Shown one piece after another: positions 25,841-34,961 of a stretch of DNA of 64,000 bases. Where the stretch lies: the NCBI GenBank assembly GCA_029259595.1, contig JAJDEW010000129.1:1-64000 (forward strand), given 5' to 3'. Source of the stretch: Planctomycetota bacterium. GTDB taxonomy: Bacteria; Planctomycetota; UBA1135; GCA-002686595. Position numbers and translations under genes: made by a program. Each line of letters starts with the position of its first letter. Position 1 is the first letter of the stretch. The notes below the pieces were generated by a model. The model did not search any database and was not told the origin of the DNA. It worked only from the letters and a program-made list of their open reading frames with translations.

Positions 25841-28437
25841 AGCTGGTACGCCCGCTTGCGGAAGCGCAACCGCACGATCTCGGCCACCGTGTTCAGCACG
25901 AAGGTCATCGCGAACAGAACGAGCGCCGCGAGGAACAGCGCGCGGTAGTGCGTGCTGCCTTGCACCGCCTCCGGCAGCTCGACGGCGATGTTGGCGGACA
26001 GCGTCCGGAAGCCGTTGAACACGTTCCATTCCATGACGGGCGTGTTGCCGGTCGCCATCAGGACGATCATCGTCTCCCCCACCGCGCGCCCGAGCCCGAT
26101 CATGACCGCGGAGAAGAGCCCGCTCATCGCCGTCGGGATGATGATGCGCACGGCGGTCTGCCAGGGTGTCGCGCCGGCGCCCAGCGAGGCCAGCCGGAGG
26201 TGCTCGGGAACGCTGGTGAGCGCGTCCTCGGCCAGCGTGTAGATGATCGGAATGACCGCGAAGCCCATGACGAAGCCCACGATCAGGGCGTTGCGCTGCA
26301 CGTAGGTGTCGAAGACCGAGCCGCGCGGATCGAAACCGGCCACGTCGAGACCCGCGGACAGGGCCAGGGCGATGGCCACGGTCAGAAGCGAGCCGATCAG
26401 GAACTTGGCGAGGTCGTAGCGTGCGCACTGGGAGCGCGTCCAGGCGCTCGACCGTCGGCGCACGAAGGGTGCCAGCACGCGCACACCGAAGCCCAGCGCC
26501 AGGAGCGCGGAGAGCGGGATCAACAGGAGCATCCAGCCGCCCGTAGCCGTGCCGATCTGGCCGTCGAGCCACAGCCTCATGTCGCCCGCGAAGAAGAGTC
26601 GTTCCATGACCGGACCGACCCACAGCGCCAGTGCGACACCGATCGGCAACGTCACGCCGATCGAGACCAGCCGCTGCCAACCGGCCCAGCGTACGGCCCG
26701 GTTCGAAGGCATGAGCTGCCACAGGTAAGCGCCCAGGAGCAAGGCGAACGGCAGCGTCACGAACACGGCCAGGGTCGCGGGGATGATCCTCTGGGCGAAG
26801 GGCGCGATCACGAGCGCCGCCAGGAAGCCCAGCACCACGCTCGGCAGGCTGGCCATCATCTCGATCGACGACTTGATCGGGATGCGCAGCCGTCGATCGA
26901 GGAACTCGCTCGTGAAGACCGCCGCCAGGAGCGCGAGCGGCGTTCCGAACAGCATCGAGTAGAACGTCGCCTTGATCGTCCCGAACACGAGCGGCAGGAA
27001 GCCGAGCTTGGGTTCGAACTCGTCGGTGCCACTCTCCGCCTGCCAGGTGTGGGTCGGCGCGGGGAAGCCCTCGTACCAGACCGGCCGGAACAGCGCCGCC
27101 AGGCTGGCCTCGGGGTAGCGCGGATCGATGGCCCAGTGCAGGAGGCCGACGCGCGTCGCGGCGACGACCCCGTCCTCCTTGGCGACCAGGACGATCGCTT
27201 CGATGGGCTCTCCCTCGGGCCCGGGTGAGGTCGCGAGCAAGCGGTTCGTCGTCACGTGCCACAGACGCGCGCCGCCGTCGGCGTGACCGCTCGCGATCAA
27301 ACGCGTGCGCGGCGAGGCTCCGATCGACGTGACGGCCGAGCCTTCGGTCGCGAGCTCGTGCGCCAGGAGCAGCTGGACGCCGTCGGTCGTCGGCGCGCCG
27401 TCGACACGCGCCGTGAACCAGGCGCGCAGCCCGCCCCTGCTGTCGCCGACGATGAAGGTCGCCTGCCCCAGCATCGGCTCGAAGACGGTGAGCTCGGCCG
27501 CGGGATCGGCCAGGATGTCGAGCTCTTCCGCGACGAGGGGAGCGGACGGGTCGCGCACGTCGTAGCGCACGACCTTGCCGTTCGCCCAGGCCAAGAAGAC
27601 GCTGTCGCCGCCGCCGTTCAGGTGCAGGAAGGCGGGAGCCGCATCCTCGCTCCGCAGCGGCAGTTCGTAGTCGTCGCTGGCGTAAGTCGTCTTGCCGGTC
27701 AGGAGGTTCGTCCGTTCGCGCGTCTTCGTGTAGAAGATCCGACCGGCGTCCGTGAAGCCCGCCAGGACGGCGGTGGCATCGTCTGAAGTGTGGGCGATGA
27801 GCCGGATGGCGGCGTTCGCCTGGGACTCGATCGGAGCGCCGATCTCGAGGGTGAAGCTCTGCGAGCGCAGCTTGCCCTCGGTCGTGAGGACGTAGATCTT
27901 GCCCGCATGCACCGCGATCGCGCCGGGCCCCAGGTCGCGCGCGACGTCCGGGGTTTCCTCGTCGGTCGGGAAGGCCGACGTGAAGCCGAAGCGGCCGAGG
28001 TGCAGCTTGCCGTCCGAGAATCCGAAGGCCACGTCGTCGCCCTCGGGCGAGACCGAGAGGGCGGTGAGCGTGCGCTCGTCGGCGCCGGCCCCACCGCCAG
28101 CCCCACCGAAGGGTTGCAGCCGCTGCAGCTCTTCCCCGGTGTCCAGCCGGTGCACGCGCACGGTCCCGTCGCGCAGCAGGATGGCCGCCATCGACTTGTA
28201 CTCGTCGACGGCCACGTGCAGCGGCTCGGACGCGAGCCGCTCGATCTCCGCTTCTTCGGCCCCGTCCATCGAGGCGCCCCGGAACAGGGGCACGACCACG
28301 CCGACCAGGAAGAGGAAGATCATCGCGACCGCGAGGATCGTCCCGATCCCACCGATGGTGATCAGGTAGCGGGACGCGAACTCCGCGAAGCGCACGCGCG
28401 GACGTGTCCTGCGCTCACGTCGTTTTCGTTGGTTCAC
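25837..28437 (-). CDS. pstC: Phosphate ABC transporter permease PstC with periplasmic propeller-like domain
   Basis: An 866-aa protein; typical PstC is about 320 aa. Residues about 24-54 form a first membrane helix. Residues about 60-430 form a large beta-rich domain with WD40-like repeats ('LTALSVSPEGDDVAFGFSDG', 'VTSIGASPRTRLIASGHADG', 'ARLWHVTTNRLLAT'). The standard permease domain occupies about 475-866 ('GTIKATFYSMLFGTPLALLA', 'MMASLPSVVLGFLAALVI', and EAA-loop 'LGAGATPWQTAVRIIIPTA'). The propeller would sit in the periplasm, near PstS docking. The ATG at 28437 follows pstS by 79 nt; a downstream 4-nt overlap couples it to pstA. Confidence 0.95.
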   Translation of the reverse strand: MNQRKRRERRTRPRVRFAEFASRYLITIGGIGTILAVAMIFLFLVGVVVPLFRGASMDGAEEAEIERLASEPLHVAVDEYKSMAAILLRDGTVRVHRLDTGEELQRLQPFGGAGGGAGADERTLTALSVSPEGDDVAFGFSDGKLHLGRFGFTSAFPTDEETPDVARDLGPGAIAVHAGKIYVLTTEGKLRSQSFTLEIGAPIESQANAAIRLIAHTSDDATAVLAGFTDAGRIFYTKTRERTNLLTGKTTYASDDYELPLRSEDAAPAFLHLNGGGDSVFLAWANGKVVRYDVRDPSAPLVAEELDILADPAAELTVFEPMLGQATFIVGDSRGGLRAWFTARVDGAPTTDGVQLLLAHELATEGSAVTSIGASPRTRLIASGHADGGARLWHVTTNRLLATSPGPEGEPIEAIVLVAKEDGVVAATRVGLLHWAIDPRYPEASLAALFRPVWYEGFPAPTHTWQAESGTDEFEPKLGFLPLVFGTIKATFYSMLFGTPLALLAAVFTSEFLDRRLRIPIKSSIEMMASLPSVVLGFLAALVIAPFAQRIIPATLAVFVTLPFALLLGAYLWQLMPSNRAVRWAGWQRLVSIGVTLPIGVALALWVGPVMERLFFAGDMRLWLDGQIGTATGGWMLLLIPLSALLALGFGVRVLAPFVRRRSSAWTRSQCARYDLAKFLIGSLLTVAIALALSAGLDVAGFDPRGSVFDTYVQRNALIVGFVMGFAVIPIIYTLAEDALTSVPEHLRLASLGAGATPWQTAVRIIIPTAMSGLFSAVMIGLGRAVGETMIVLMATGNTPVMEWNVFNGFRTLSANIAVELPEAVQGSTHYRALFLAALVLFAMTFVLNTVAEIVRLRFRKRAYQL

Positions 28438-28516
28438 GGCTGGACAGAAAGGCCGGGGGCCGAACCCCGCTCAGCGGTGCTCGGCCCTGCGTTTGGTTCG
28501 ATGCAGGCTCTCACGT

Positions 28517-29530
28517 TCAACGCCCGGCGCCGGCTTCCTGGAGATTCGACTTGTTCGGCTCGATCTGGATGCCGAGCTTGGCCAGGGCCGTCTGCGCCAC
28601 TTCGAAGGTCACCGGGTAGTAGCCGTCCTTGATGACGTCCCGCTGTCCCTGCTGGCTGAAGATGTAGCGCACGTACTCGCGTCGCAGCGGGTCGAGCTGG
28701 GCGTTCGGCTCGGCGTTGATGTAGAGATAGAGGAAGCGAGCCAGCGGATACTCGCCCGTGTAAGCGTTCTCGGCCGTCGCGGGGACCGGCTTCGAGTTCG
28801 TGTCGACGGACAGCGGGATGGCGCGGACGTCGGCCGTCTTGTAGCCGATCCCGCTGTATCCGATCGCGAACTTGTCGGTGGCCACGCCCTGGACGACGGA
28901 CGAGCTGCCCGGCTGCTCCTTGACGGTGTCCTTGTAATCGCCCTTGAAGAGCGCGTTACTCTTGAAGAAGCCGTAGGTGCCGGAAGCCGAGTTACGGCCG
29001 TACAGGCTGACAGGCTGCTTGGCCCAGTCGCCCGTGAGGCCGACCTGGCCCCAGTTCACGATGTCGGTCGCGAAGCCGCCCTTGCGGGTCTTCGAGAAGA
29101 GCGCATCGACCTGCTGGAGCGAAAGCCCTTGGATCGGATTGTCCTTGTTCACGTACACCGCGAGCATGTCGATGCTCGTGGGCAGCGGCGTCGGCTTGTA
29201 GCCGAAGGCCTTCTCGAAGTCGTCGATCTCGGCGCTCTTCATCTCGCGGCTCATCGGACCGAAGTTCGCCGTGCCCGCGATCAGGGCCGGAGGTGCCGTC
29301 GACGAACCCTTGCCTTCCATCTCGACGGCGACGTTGGGGTACATCGTCTTGAAGCCCTCCGACCACAGGGTCTGGAGGTTGTTCATCGTGTCGGAGCCGA
29401 CGCTCTTGATCGCGCCGGTGACACCTTGCACGGGCTTGTAGACGGGCAAGCGCGGATCGACCTGCACCGCTTGGGCGAGGGAGACTCCGCCGACGAGAGT
29501 GACGGCGGCGGCGAGTCGGAGGACGTTCAT
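28517..29530 (-). CDS. pstS: Phosphate-binding periplasmic protein PstS
   Basis: A 337-aa protein. The signal peptide (about residues 1-23, 'LRLAAAVTLVGGVSLAQA') exports it to the periplasm. The phosphate-binding fold is evident from 'IKSVGSDTMNNL', 'GKGSSTAPPALIAGTANFGP', 'SLYGRNSASGTYGFFKSNA' and 'AIGYSGIGYKTADV'. The Ser/Thr/Asp/Arg ligand residues are in the usual order. The ATG at 29530 is the first gene of the pst-phoU run. A candidate Pho box lies about 150 nt upstream at 29678-29701, shared with the divergent porin gene. Expected to be strongly induced by phosphate starvation. Confidence 0.96.
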   Translation of the reverse strand: MNVLRLAAAVTLVGGVSLAQAVQVDPRLPVYKPVQGVTGAIKSVGSDTMNNLQTLWSEGFKTMYPNVAVEMEGKGSSTAPPALIAGTANFGPMSREMKSAEIDDFEKAFGYKPTPLPTSIDMLAVYVNKDNPIQGLSLQQVDALFSKTRKGGFATDIVNWGQVGLTGDWAKQPVSLYGRNSASGTYGFFKSNALFKGDYKDTVKEQPGSSSVVQGVATDKFAIGYSGIGYKTADVRAIPLSVDTNSKPVPATAENAYTGEYPLARFLYLYINAEPNAQLDPLRREYVRYIFSQQGQRDVIKDGYYPVTFEVAQTALAKLGIQIEPNKSNLQEAGAGR

Positions 29531-29833
29531 GGGACCTGCTTGTCTCGGGGTCATATTTGCAACTCGGTAGAGGCGGCCACTGCCGCCAGGGCCGAAGCAC
29601 GTGCTTCGGATGTGGACATTCGATTCGTGTTTCGACCGCAAGAGACCAGAGCCCCATGAACGCGTGGTGAGCCGTTCGTGAAGATTTGGTGAAGGTGTGA
29701 AAGGCCTGCCTCGACCTGGCGCCGCGCGGCAAGGAGCCCCTATCATCCCGGCCCACGAGGTCCCCCCCCAGCCTCCTACGCAACGCTCGCCCAACAGGTC
29801 GAGCTCTCCACCTCTCCTGGAAACGATTCGATC
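29531..29833. other. Divergent intergenic region between pstS and porin gene
   Basis: A 303-nt region containing the regulatory DNA for both genes: a candidate Pho box at 29678-29701, a pstS leader of up to about 140 nt, and a leader for the porin gene with GGAAA about 10 nt before its ATG. No small gene is supported here. Confidence 0.7.
29678..29701 (-). promoter_or_regulatory. Candidate Pho box (PhoB-type direct repeats)
   Basis: The plus strand carries GTGAA at 29678-29682, 29689-29693 and 29697-29701, the first two exactly 11 nt apart. Read toward pstS these are TTCAC repeats, with TTCACA at one end. They resemble the 11-nt-spaced TT(A/T/C)ACA and TGTCA repeats bound by PhoP/PhoB-class regulators. 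Location between pstS and the phosphate-porin gene, with phoB-phoR nearby, supports the call. The consensus for this phylum is not known to me. Confidence 0.45.
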
Positions 29834-31045
29834 ATGAAGACCATCTTCACGGCCGCGACTCTCTGCCTGACGGCAAGCGGCGCCTATGCAAACAACGGCA
29901 ACGAGGTCGAGCCTGCTCCCGAGGCTTCGCTCTCCACGCTGCTCGCCGACGGCGACGTCACCCTCAAAGTGTTCGGCCGCCTGCTCCAAGACTGGACGTG
30001 GGCGACCGGTGGCGACGACGGCCTCTACGACACGGACGATGGCGTCGAGTTCCGCGCCGCGCGCATCGGGGTCTCCGGCACCGTCTTCGACGTCGTCGAC
30101 TACAAGGCCGAATACGACTTCGTCGGCGGCGACGCCGACTTCAAGGACGTCCTGTTCAGCTTCGCGACCGGCATCGGCAAGGTCAGCGTCGGCAACTTCA
30201 AGGAGCCGATGAGCCTCGAGGAGCTCACCAGCAGCCGCTTCATCTCGTTCAACGAACGTTCTTTGATGAACGCGCTCGTCCCGGGCCGCAACACGGGCAT
30301 CGCGCTCAGCGACTCCTGTGACAACTTCAACTGGACGTTCGGCATCTTCCGTGACTCCGACGACTTCGGTGATGACAACAACACCAACGGGCCCGGCGAC
30401 ACCGAGCAGGACGGCGAGTACGCCTTCACCGGTCGTGTGACCACCGCTCCGATCCACGAAGACGACGGCGAGCGCGTACTGCACCTCGGTCTGTCCTACA
30501 GCTTGCGTGGAGCGGACGACGACATGGCTCGCTTCCGCTCGCGGCCCGAGGCTCACCTCATGAACCGCCCGGTCGACACCGGCGTGCTCGCCGCCGACGG
30601 CGTGAACCTCGGCGGACTCGAGGTCGCCTACGTCCAGGGACCGTTCTCCGCCCAGGCCGAGTACTTCATGGCCGCGGTCGACGCGCAATCCGGCGGCATG
30701 GACGCGGACTACGCGGGCTTCTACACCGAGGTCACCTACTTCCTCACGGGTGAGCGCCGCAACTACAAGAAGTCGGCCGGCAAGTTCGATCGCGTCAAGC
30801 CGAACACGAACGTCCAGCGCGGCAGCTTCTCCGGCGGCGCGTGGCAGACGGGTCTGCGCTACTCGATGCTCGACCTCGACGACGGCCCGAGCGCCGACGA
30901 GATCTCGAACATCACGGCCTCGCTCAAGTGGATCCTGAACCCCAACACGCGCATCGCGCTCAACCTCATCCAATCCGACGCCGAGAGCGGCGCGATCGAG
31001 GACGACGCGACGATCGCCATCCTCCGCTTCCAGGCGGACTACTGA
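29834..31045 (+). CDS. Phosphate-selective porin (OprO/OprP family)
   Basis: A 403-aa protein with a signal peptide (about residues 1-20, cleavage after 'GAYA'). The barrel is typical of the OprO/OprP family: 'FGRLLQDWTW', 'EFRAARIGVSGTVFDVVDYK', 'VGNFKEPMSLEELTSSRFI', 'SFNERSLMNALVPGRNTGI', and a C-terminal strand '...TIAILRFQADY' with a final aromatic. These trimeric outer-membrane porins let phosphate or polyphosphate through. Divergent from pstS and convergent with phoR, so it belongs to the phosphate locus. Tyr/Asp-rich extracellular loops ('DDFGDDNNTNGPGDTEQDGE') may bind Ca2+. Pho regulation is inferred from position. Confidence 0.92.
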   Translation: MKTIFTAATLCLTASGAYANNGNEVEPAPEASLSTLLADGDVTLKVFGRLLQDWTWATGGDDGLYDTDDGVEFRAARIGVSGTVFDVVDYKAEYDFVGGDADFKDVLFSFATGIGKVSVGNFKEPMSLEELTSSRFISFNERSLMNALVPGRNTGIALSDSCDNFNWTFGIFRDSDDFGDDNNTNGPGDTEQDGEYAFTGRVTTAPIHEDDGERVLHLGLSYSLRGADDDMARFRSRPEAHLMNRPVDTGVLAADGVNLGGLEVAYVQGPFSAQAEYFMAAVDAQSGGMDADYAGFYTEVTYFLTGERRNYKKSAGKFDRVKPNTNVQRGSFSGGAWQTGLRYSMLDLDDGPSADEISNITASLKWILNPNTRIALNLIQSDAESGAIEDDATIAILRFQADY

Positions 31046-31081
31046 GAGCGCGCGGGCCTGACCCGCGACGGTTCTCACGAC

Positions 31082-31116
31082 GACGGGCCGCTCCGGAAGA
31101 TCCGGGGCGGCCCGTC
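31082..31116. terminator. Strong bidirectional terminator between porin and phoR
   Basis: GACGGGCCGCTCCGG (31082-31096) and CCGGGGCGGCCCGTC (31102-31116) form a 15-bp stem with one mismatch and a 5-nt loop. It sits between the convergent stops at 31045 and 31140. Confidence 0.8.
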
Positions 31117-31139
31117 GGTCGTCGAGGACCTCGGTGGCG

Positions 31140-32951
31140 TCAGGACGCGCGCGGCAAGCGCACCGAGAAGGCGCTGCCGCGACCCGGCTCGCTCTCCAGG
31201 TCGACCTCGCCGCGCATCGCGACGACGAGGTGCTTCACGATCGAAAGCCCGAGCCCCGTTCCGCCGAGCGCCTGCGAGCGGGCCTTGTCGACGCGATAGA
31301 AGCGCTCGAAAACACGCTCCTGATCCTCACGCGGGATCCCGACGCCGTCGTCGCGCACGCACAGCACGACGTGCTCGCCTTCGGCCGCGATCCGGATCGC
31401 AATCTTGCCCGGACCCGGCGAGTACTTGATCGCGTTGTCGATCAGGTTCTCGGCCACTTGCGTCATGGCCTCGGCGTCGCCCTGCACCTCGATCGTCGGC
31501 GCGTTCTCGTCGACGGTGACGCGGATCGCCTTCTTTGCGAGCCGCTCCTCGTGCCGGCCGAGGACGCCCTCCACGATCGGGCGCCAGGCGACGGGCACCC
31601 CGAGCGGCTCGGCCTCCTGGGACTCGATGCGGGCCAGGCTCAAGAGGTCGGTGACGAGGTTCGAGAGCCGGTCGACGTTGGCATCGACGCGCTGCAAGAA
31701 GTGCTCGTTCTTGCCTTCGTCGTGGATCGCCCCCGACAGCAGGGTCTCGACGAAGCCCTTGATCGAGGTCAGCGGGGTCTTCAGCTCGTGCGAGACGTTC
31801 GCCACGAAGTCGCGCCGGATGCGCTCGAGACGACGCAGGTCGGAGACGTCGTGCAACACGACCACGAGTCCGCGCGCATCGTCGGTACGGAAGGGGCTCG
31901 CGTGGGCGTCCAAGACGCGCTCGCGCCCGGTGCGGTGCAGCTCGATCTCGCGGCGCGAAAGCGCCTGGGTCCGCCGCGCCTCGGCCAGGAGCTCCTCGAG
32001 CTCGACCACCGGCGCCAGCTCCCAGAGCCGGCGGCCTTCGACTCCGGCCACGGGCAACGCCAAGAGCCGGATCGCGGCCTGGTTGCAGAAGAGGATCCGG
32101 TCGTCGTCCTCCACGGCGATGACCCCTTCGACCATACCGGCCAGCATGGCGCGCAACTGGGCGTCCTCCTTCGAGATCGTCGCGATGCGCGTGGTGATCT
32201 CCTCGCCCAGACGATTCATCGTGTCGGCCAGAATCCCGATCTCGTCGGTCTGCTCGAGCTCGATACGGCGCTCGAAGTGACCGGCGCGCAGGTCCTCGGC
32301 GACCCGGGTCACCTCGGTGATCGGCGCCGCCACGCGACGCGCGAACCAGAGCCCCAGAACGAGCGCGCCGAGCAGGCCCACGGCTCCCCCCAGGACCACG
32401 GCGCGCCGTGCCGCACCACGCTGAACCGCGATGCTCGTCACAGGAATCGCCACGCGAACGACCCCGAGCGGTTCGGCTCCGGCTTCCGAGGGCCCTTCCA
32501 GACGACGTGCGACGTACAGCATCGGAAAGCCCACGGTCGCACTCGTTCGACGCGCGACCCCGAGACCGGACGTGTCCTCGAGCGCCTGGCGGACCTCGCT
32601 GCGATCCCCGTGATTCGCCATCCGCGCGGGATCGTGATCGGTGTCTCCGATCACCACGCCGTCCGGACGAATCACCGTCACGCGCAGTCCGACCTCGCCG
32701 TCGATGACGTGCAGGTGCCGCTGCAACTCGTCGCTCACCTGGCCAGGCCCGGGCAGCAGGAACGACACGACGAAGGGGGAGAGCAACTCGCACTCGTTGC
32801 GCAGGGACTTCTCGAGGTTCTCCTCCAGAGCGCTGCCCAGCCGCTGGTCGACCAGGGAGCCGATCAAGCACGCCGTCAGAACCAGCACGATCGCCGTCGC
32901 GGCGTAGAGGTTCCGGAAGAAACGGGAACGAACGACCCTCAGTCTTTGCAC
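31140..32951 (-). CDS. phoR: Phosphate-sensor histidine kinase PhoR
   Basis: A 603-aa protein. The order is: TM1 (about 14-34), a periplasmic sensor region (about 35-175), TM2 (about 182-203), HAMP ('RVAAPITEVTRVAEDLRAGHF'), PAS ('LRAMLAGMVEGVIAVEDDD'), HisKA with 'FVANVSHELKTPLTSIKGFV' (phospho-His near 387), and HATPase_c with N-box 'NLIDNAIKYS', 'DDGVGIP' and 'GGTGLGLSIV'. The GTG start at 32951 overlaps phoB by 13 nt, so translation is coupled. It phosphorylates PhoB under phosphate limitation. The periplasmic region is longer than in E. coli PhoR, which has almost none, so it could also sense ligands directly. Confidence 0.95.
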   Translation of the reverse strand: MQRLRVVRSRFFRNLYAATAIVLVLTACLIGSLVDQRLGSALEENLEKSLRNECELLSPFVVSFLLPGPGQVSDELQRHLHVIDGEVGLRVTVIRPDGVVIGDTDHDPARMANHGDRSEVRQALEDTSGLGVARRTSATVGFPMLYVARRLEGPSEAGAEPLGVVRVAIPVTSIAVQRGAARRAVVLGGAVGLLGALVLGLWFARRVAAPITEVTRVAEDLRAGHFERRIELEQTDEIGILADTMNRLGEEITTRIATISKEDAQLRAMLAGMVEGVIAVEDDDRILFCNQAAIRLLALPVAGVEGRRLWELAPVVELEELLAEARRTQALSRREIELHRTGRERVLDAHASPFRTDDARGLVVVLHDVSDLRRLERIRRDFVANVSHELKTPLTSIKGFVETLLSGAIHDEGKNEHFLQRVDANVDRLSNLVTDLLSLARIESQEAEPLGVPVAWRPIVEGVLGRHEERLAKKAIRVTVDENAPTIEVQGDAEAMTQVAENLIDNAIKYSPGPGKIAIRIAAEGEHVVLCVRDDGVGIPREDQERVFERFYRVDKARSQALGGTGLGLSIVKHLVVAMRGEVDLESEPGRGSAFSVRLPRAS

Positions 32952-33625
32952 TTGTATCCGACGCCTCGCACGGTCGCGATCATGTCACCGGCCGCCCCGA
33001 GTTTCCGGCGGATGGAGCTGACGTGAACGTCAACGTTGCGATCGATGATATAGCTTTCCCCGGCGGTGATCCTGTCGACCAGCTCGCTCCGCGGGAAAAC
33101 CCGCCCGGGTCGCTGAACCAGGGTCCACAGGAGCCGAAACTCGGCCCGGGTCATCGTGACGGGCGCGCCATCGTGCAAGACCTCGTGGCGCGCGGCGTCC
33201 AGCACCAGCTCGCCGATGCGGACGCGTGTCTTGCGGGTCTCCGGCTCGCGCTCGACGCGCCGGATGACGGTCTTCACGCGCGCGACGAGCTCGCGCGGAC
33301 TGAAGGGCTTGATCATGTAGTCGTCGGCCCCGATCTCGAGCCCGACCACGATGTCGGCCTCCTCGCCCTTCGCCGTCAGCATGATGACCGGGATATCCGC
33401 CGTGGCGTCCTCGGCCCGCAGCCGCCGGCAGACCTCGAGCCCGTCCATCCCCGGCAACATGAGATCGAGCAGGATCAAGCTCGGCCGCGTCCGCAGGGCC
33501 TCGACGAAGCCCTTCTCGCCATCTCCGGCGTCGATCACTCGGTACCCCTCGCGCTCGAGGTTGTACCGGACGACCTCCGCGATGTCGGCGTCGTCTTCGA
33601 TGAGCAGGATGGTGGTCTTCCGCAT
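32939..33625 (-). CDS. phoB: Phosphate response regulator PhoB
   Basis: A 228-aa OmpR-family regulator. Receiver domain: acidic pair 'LIEDD', phospho-acceptor Asp near residue 53 in 'LILLDLMLPGMDG', 'MLTAKG' and the Lys of 'DYMIKPFSPRELVARVK'. Winged-helix DNA-binding domain: 'MTRAEFRLLWTLVQRPGRVF' and 'VDVHVSSIRRKLG...IATVRGVGYK'. It is the first gene of the phoB-phoR operon. A candidate -10 element (TATATC on this strand, 33685-33690) lies about 60 nt upstream, with TTTAAG and TTGATC 11 nt apart further up, possibly for autoregulation. Confidence 0.95.
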   Translation of the reverse strand: MRKTTILLIEDDADIAEVVRYNLEREGYRVIDAGDGEKGFVEALRTRPSLILLDLMLPGMDGLEVCRRLRAEDATADIPVIMLTAKGEEADIVVGLEIGADDYMIKPFSPRELVARVKTVIRRVEREPETRKTRVRIGELVLDAARHEVLHDGAPVTMTRAEFRLLWTLVQRPGRVFPRSELVDRITAGESYIIDRNVDVHVSSIRRKLGAAGDMIATVRGVGYKCKD

Positions 33626-33684
33626 GGTCACTCCGCGCTGCTGGCGCCGGCTCGAAGGCGGCCGACGGGCTGCAAGTCGCGGGA

Positions 33685-33720
33685 GATATAGAGGGGCAGG
33701 ATCAAGGTTTCTTAAAGGCC
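33685..33720 (-). promoter_or_regulatory. Candidate phoB promoter / regulator site
   Basis: On the minus strand TTTAAGAAACCTTGATC is followed by TATATC (33685-33690). The TTTAAG and TTGATC hexamers start 11 nt apart, the spacing of PhoB/PhoP repeats. Weak evidence, noted because it lies directly upstream of phoB. Confidence 0.3.
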
Positions 33721-33848
33721 GGACGTTCTCTGCGTGAAGCCCGGCCCACGGCGGCTTCAAGCCCCGGGACGAAGCACGCGATCCAAGGTTCTTTCGTGAA
33801 CGCGAGCGCGAGCCGGAAGACCTCCGAGCGAAGCTCGAACCCGTCCTG

Positions 33849-34952
33849 TTACCCGTTGCGGAAGTCGTAGAAGTCGGCCTGCTCGAGGTCCGGGTTCATC
33901 TCGCTCGGGATCTGGTACGTCCGCACGGCCCACAGGTCGCGAAACACGCGGTAGTTCAAGGCGGTGCGGTCCAGGTAGTCGACGCCCTCACTGCCGCCGG
34001 TCCCCGTCCGCCGACCGATGACGCGCTCGACCATGCGGGCGTGTCGTTGCCGGAAGATGACGAACACCTGCTCGAGCTCGATCAGGCCGTCCAGGACCTC
34101 GCGCGGCCAAGCCAGGAGCGGCAGCTCGCGGTAGGACACGAGGAAGATCATCGCCGCCCGTACGCGCTGCCGACGTCCACCGCCGCCGTCCGGCGCCAAA
34201 AACTCCTCGATCGCCGCCTTCTCCTTCGCGTAGCGCGCCCCGAGCCGCTCGCGGTCGCTCGGCGTGAAGGCGCGCGCCAGGGCCAACGCCGCGCTCTTGT
34301 CGACCGTCCGCGCGTGCGCACCGACGTAGTCGTCGACGAAGCGCTGCAGCGCCGTCTCGGCACCCTCCTCGTGGGCGTACTTGCCACCGATCGGCGTGCG
34401 GAAGAGCCAAGCCTCGATCGCTTGCGCCAACGACGGCGTGTCGAGCTTGGCGGCCTGCACGCGCAGGTACGCGGGCGACTCCGTCCCGTCGTGGGCACGC
34501 AGCGCGTCCATGTAGCTCTCGTCGAGCCCGAGCGGAACCCGCTCCGTATCGTCGAGCCCCATCAGAATCTCGATCTGACGCAGCTGTGCGCTCTGGAATC
34601 CGCTCGCCGGCATCAGCTTGTCGCGAAAGCCCAGATACTCGCGGGTCGTGAGGGTCTCGATCACCTCGAAGTGCGTGACGCACTGGCGCAGGACGGTGAC
34701 GACACGCTTGATGCTGCGCGCCGCGTTCGACATCGCCTGCTCTTCGACGCGCTCCTGATGGAAGAAGTCGCGCAGCGAGCGCATCTCCCGCAGGACGAGC
34801 TTGAACCACAGCTCGTAGATCTGGTGCACCGTGATGAAGAGCACCTCGGAGTTGTCGAGCTCGTCTTCGGTTTCGTTCAACCCCCCTTGCAGGGACAGGA
34901 CCTCCTCGACACGGATGTAGTCCCAGTAATTCGTCGGCTTCGCGGGTTCCAT
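33849..34952 (-). CDS. kynA: Tryptophan 2,3-dioxygenase
   Basis: A 367-aa protein with the TDO family features: 'TNYWDYIRVEEVLSLQGG', 'EVLFITVHQIYELWFK' (the family's His-Gln heme/substrate region), 'HFEVIETLTTREYLGFRD', 'SGFQSAQLRQIE' and 'LPLLAWPREVLDGLIELEQV'. It oxidatively opens the indole ring of Trp to N-formylkynurenine, the first step of the kynurenine route. The ATG at 34952 follows a TACCAT hexamer by 9 nt. No formamidase, kynureninase or kmo gene is adjacent, so the downstream route is not visible. The length is larger than many bacterial TDOs (about 280 aa) and closer to the animal enzyme. Confidence 0.92.
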   Translation of the reverse strand: MEPAKPTNYWDYIRVEEVLSLQGGLNETEDELDNSEVLFITVHQIYELWFKLVLREMRSLRDFFHQERVEEQAMSNAARSIKRVVTVLRQCVTHFEVIETLTTREYLGFRDKLMPASGFQSAQLRQIEILMGLDDTERVPLGLDESYMDALRAHDGTESPAYLRVQAAKLDTPSLAQAIEAWLFRTPIGGKYAHEEGAETALQRFVDDYVGAHARTVDKSAALALARAFTPSDRERLGARYAKEKAAIEEFLAPDGGGGRRQRVRAAMIFLVSYRELPLLAWPREVLDGLIELEQVFVIFRQRHARMVERVIGRRTGTGGSEGVDYLDRTALNYRVFRDLWAVRTYQIPSEMNPDLEQADFYDFRNG

Positions 34953-34961
34953 GCGGCGCGC

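Noticed and set aside
24077-27262. pstA read as part of a 1061-residue open frame
   Set aside because: The extra N-terminal part is antisense or out-of-frame sequence of pstC. The ATG at 25840, overlapping the pstC stop, gives a proper PstA.
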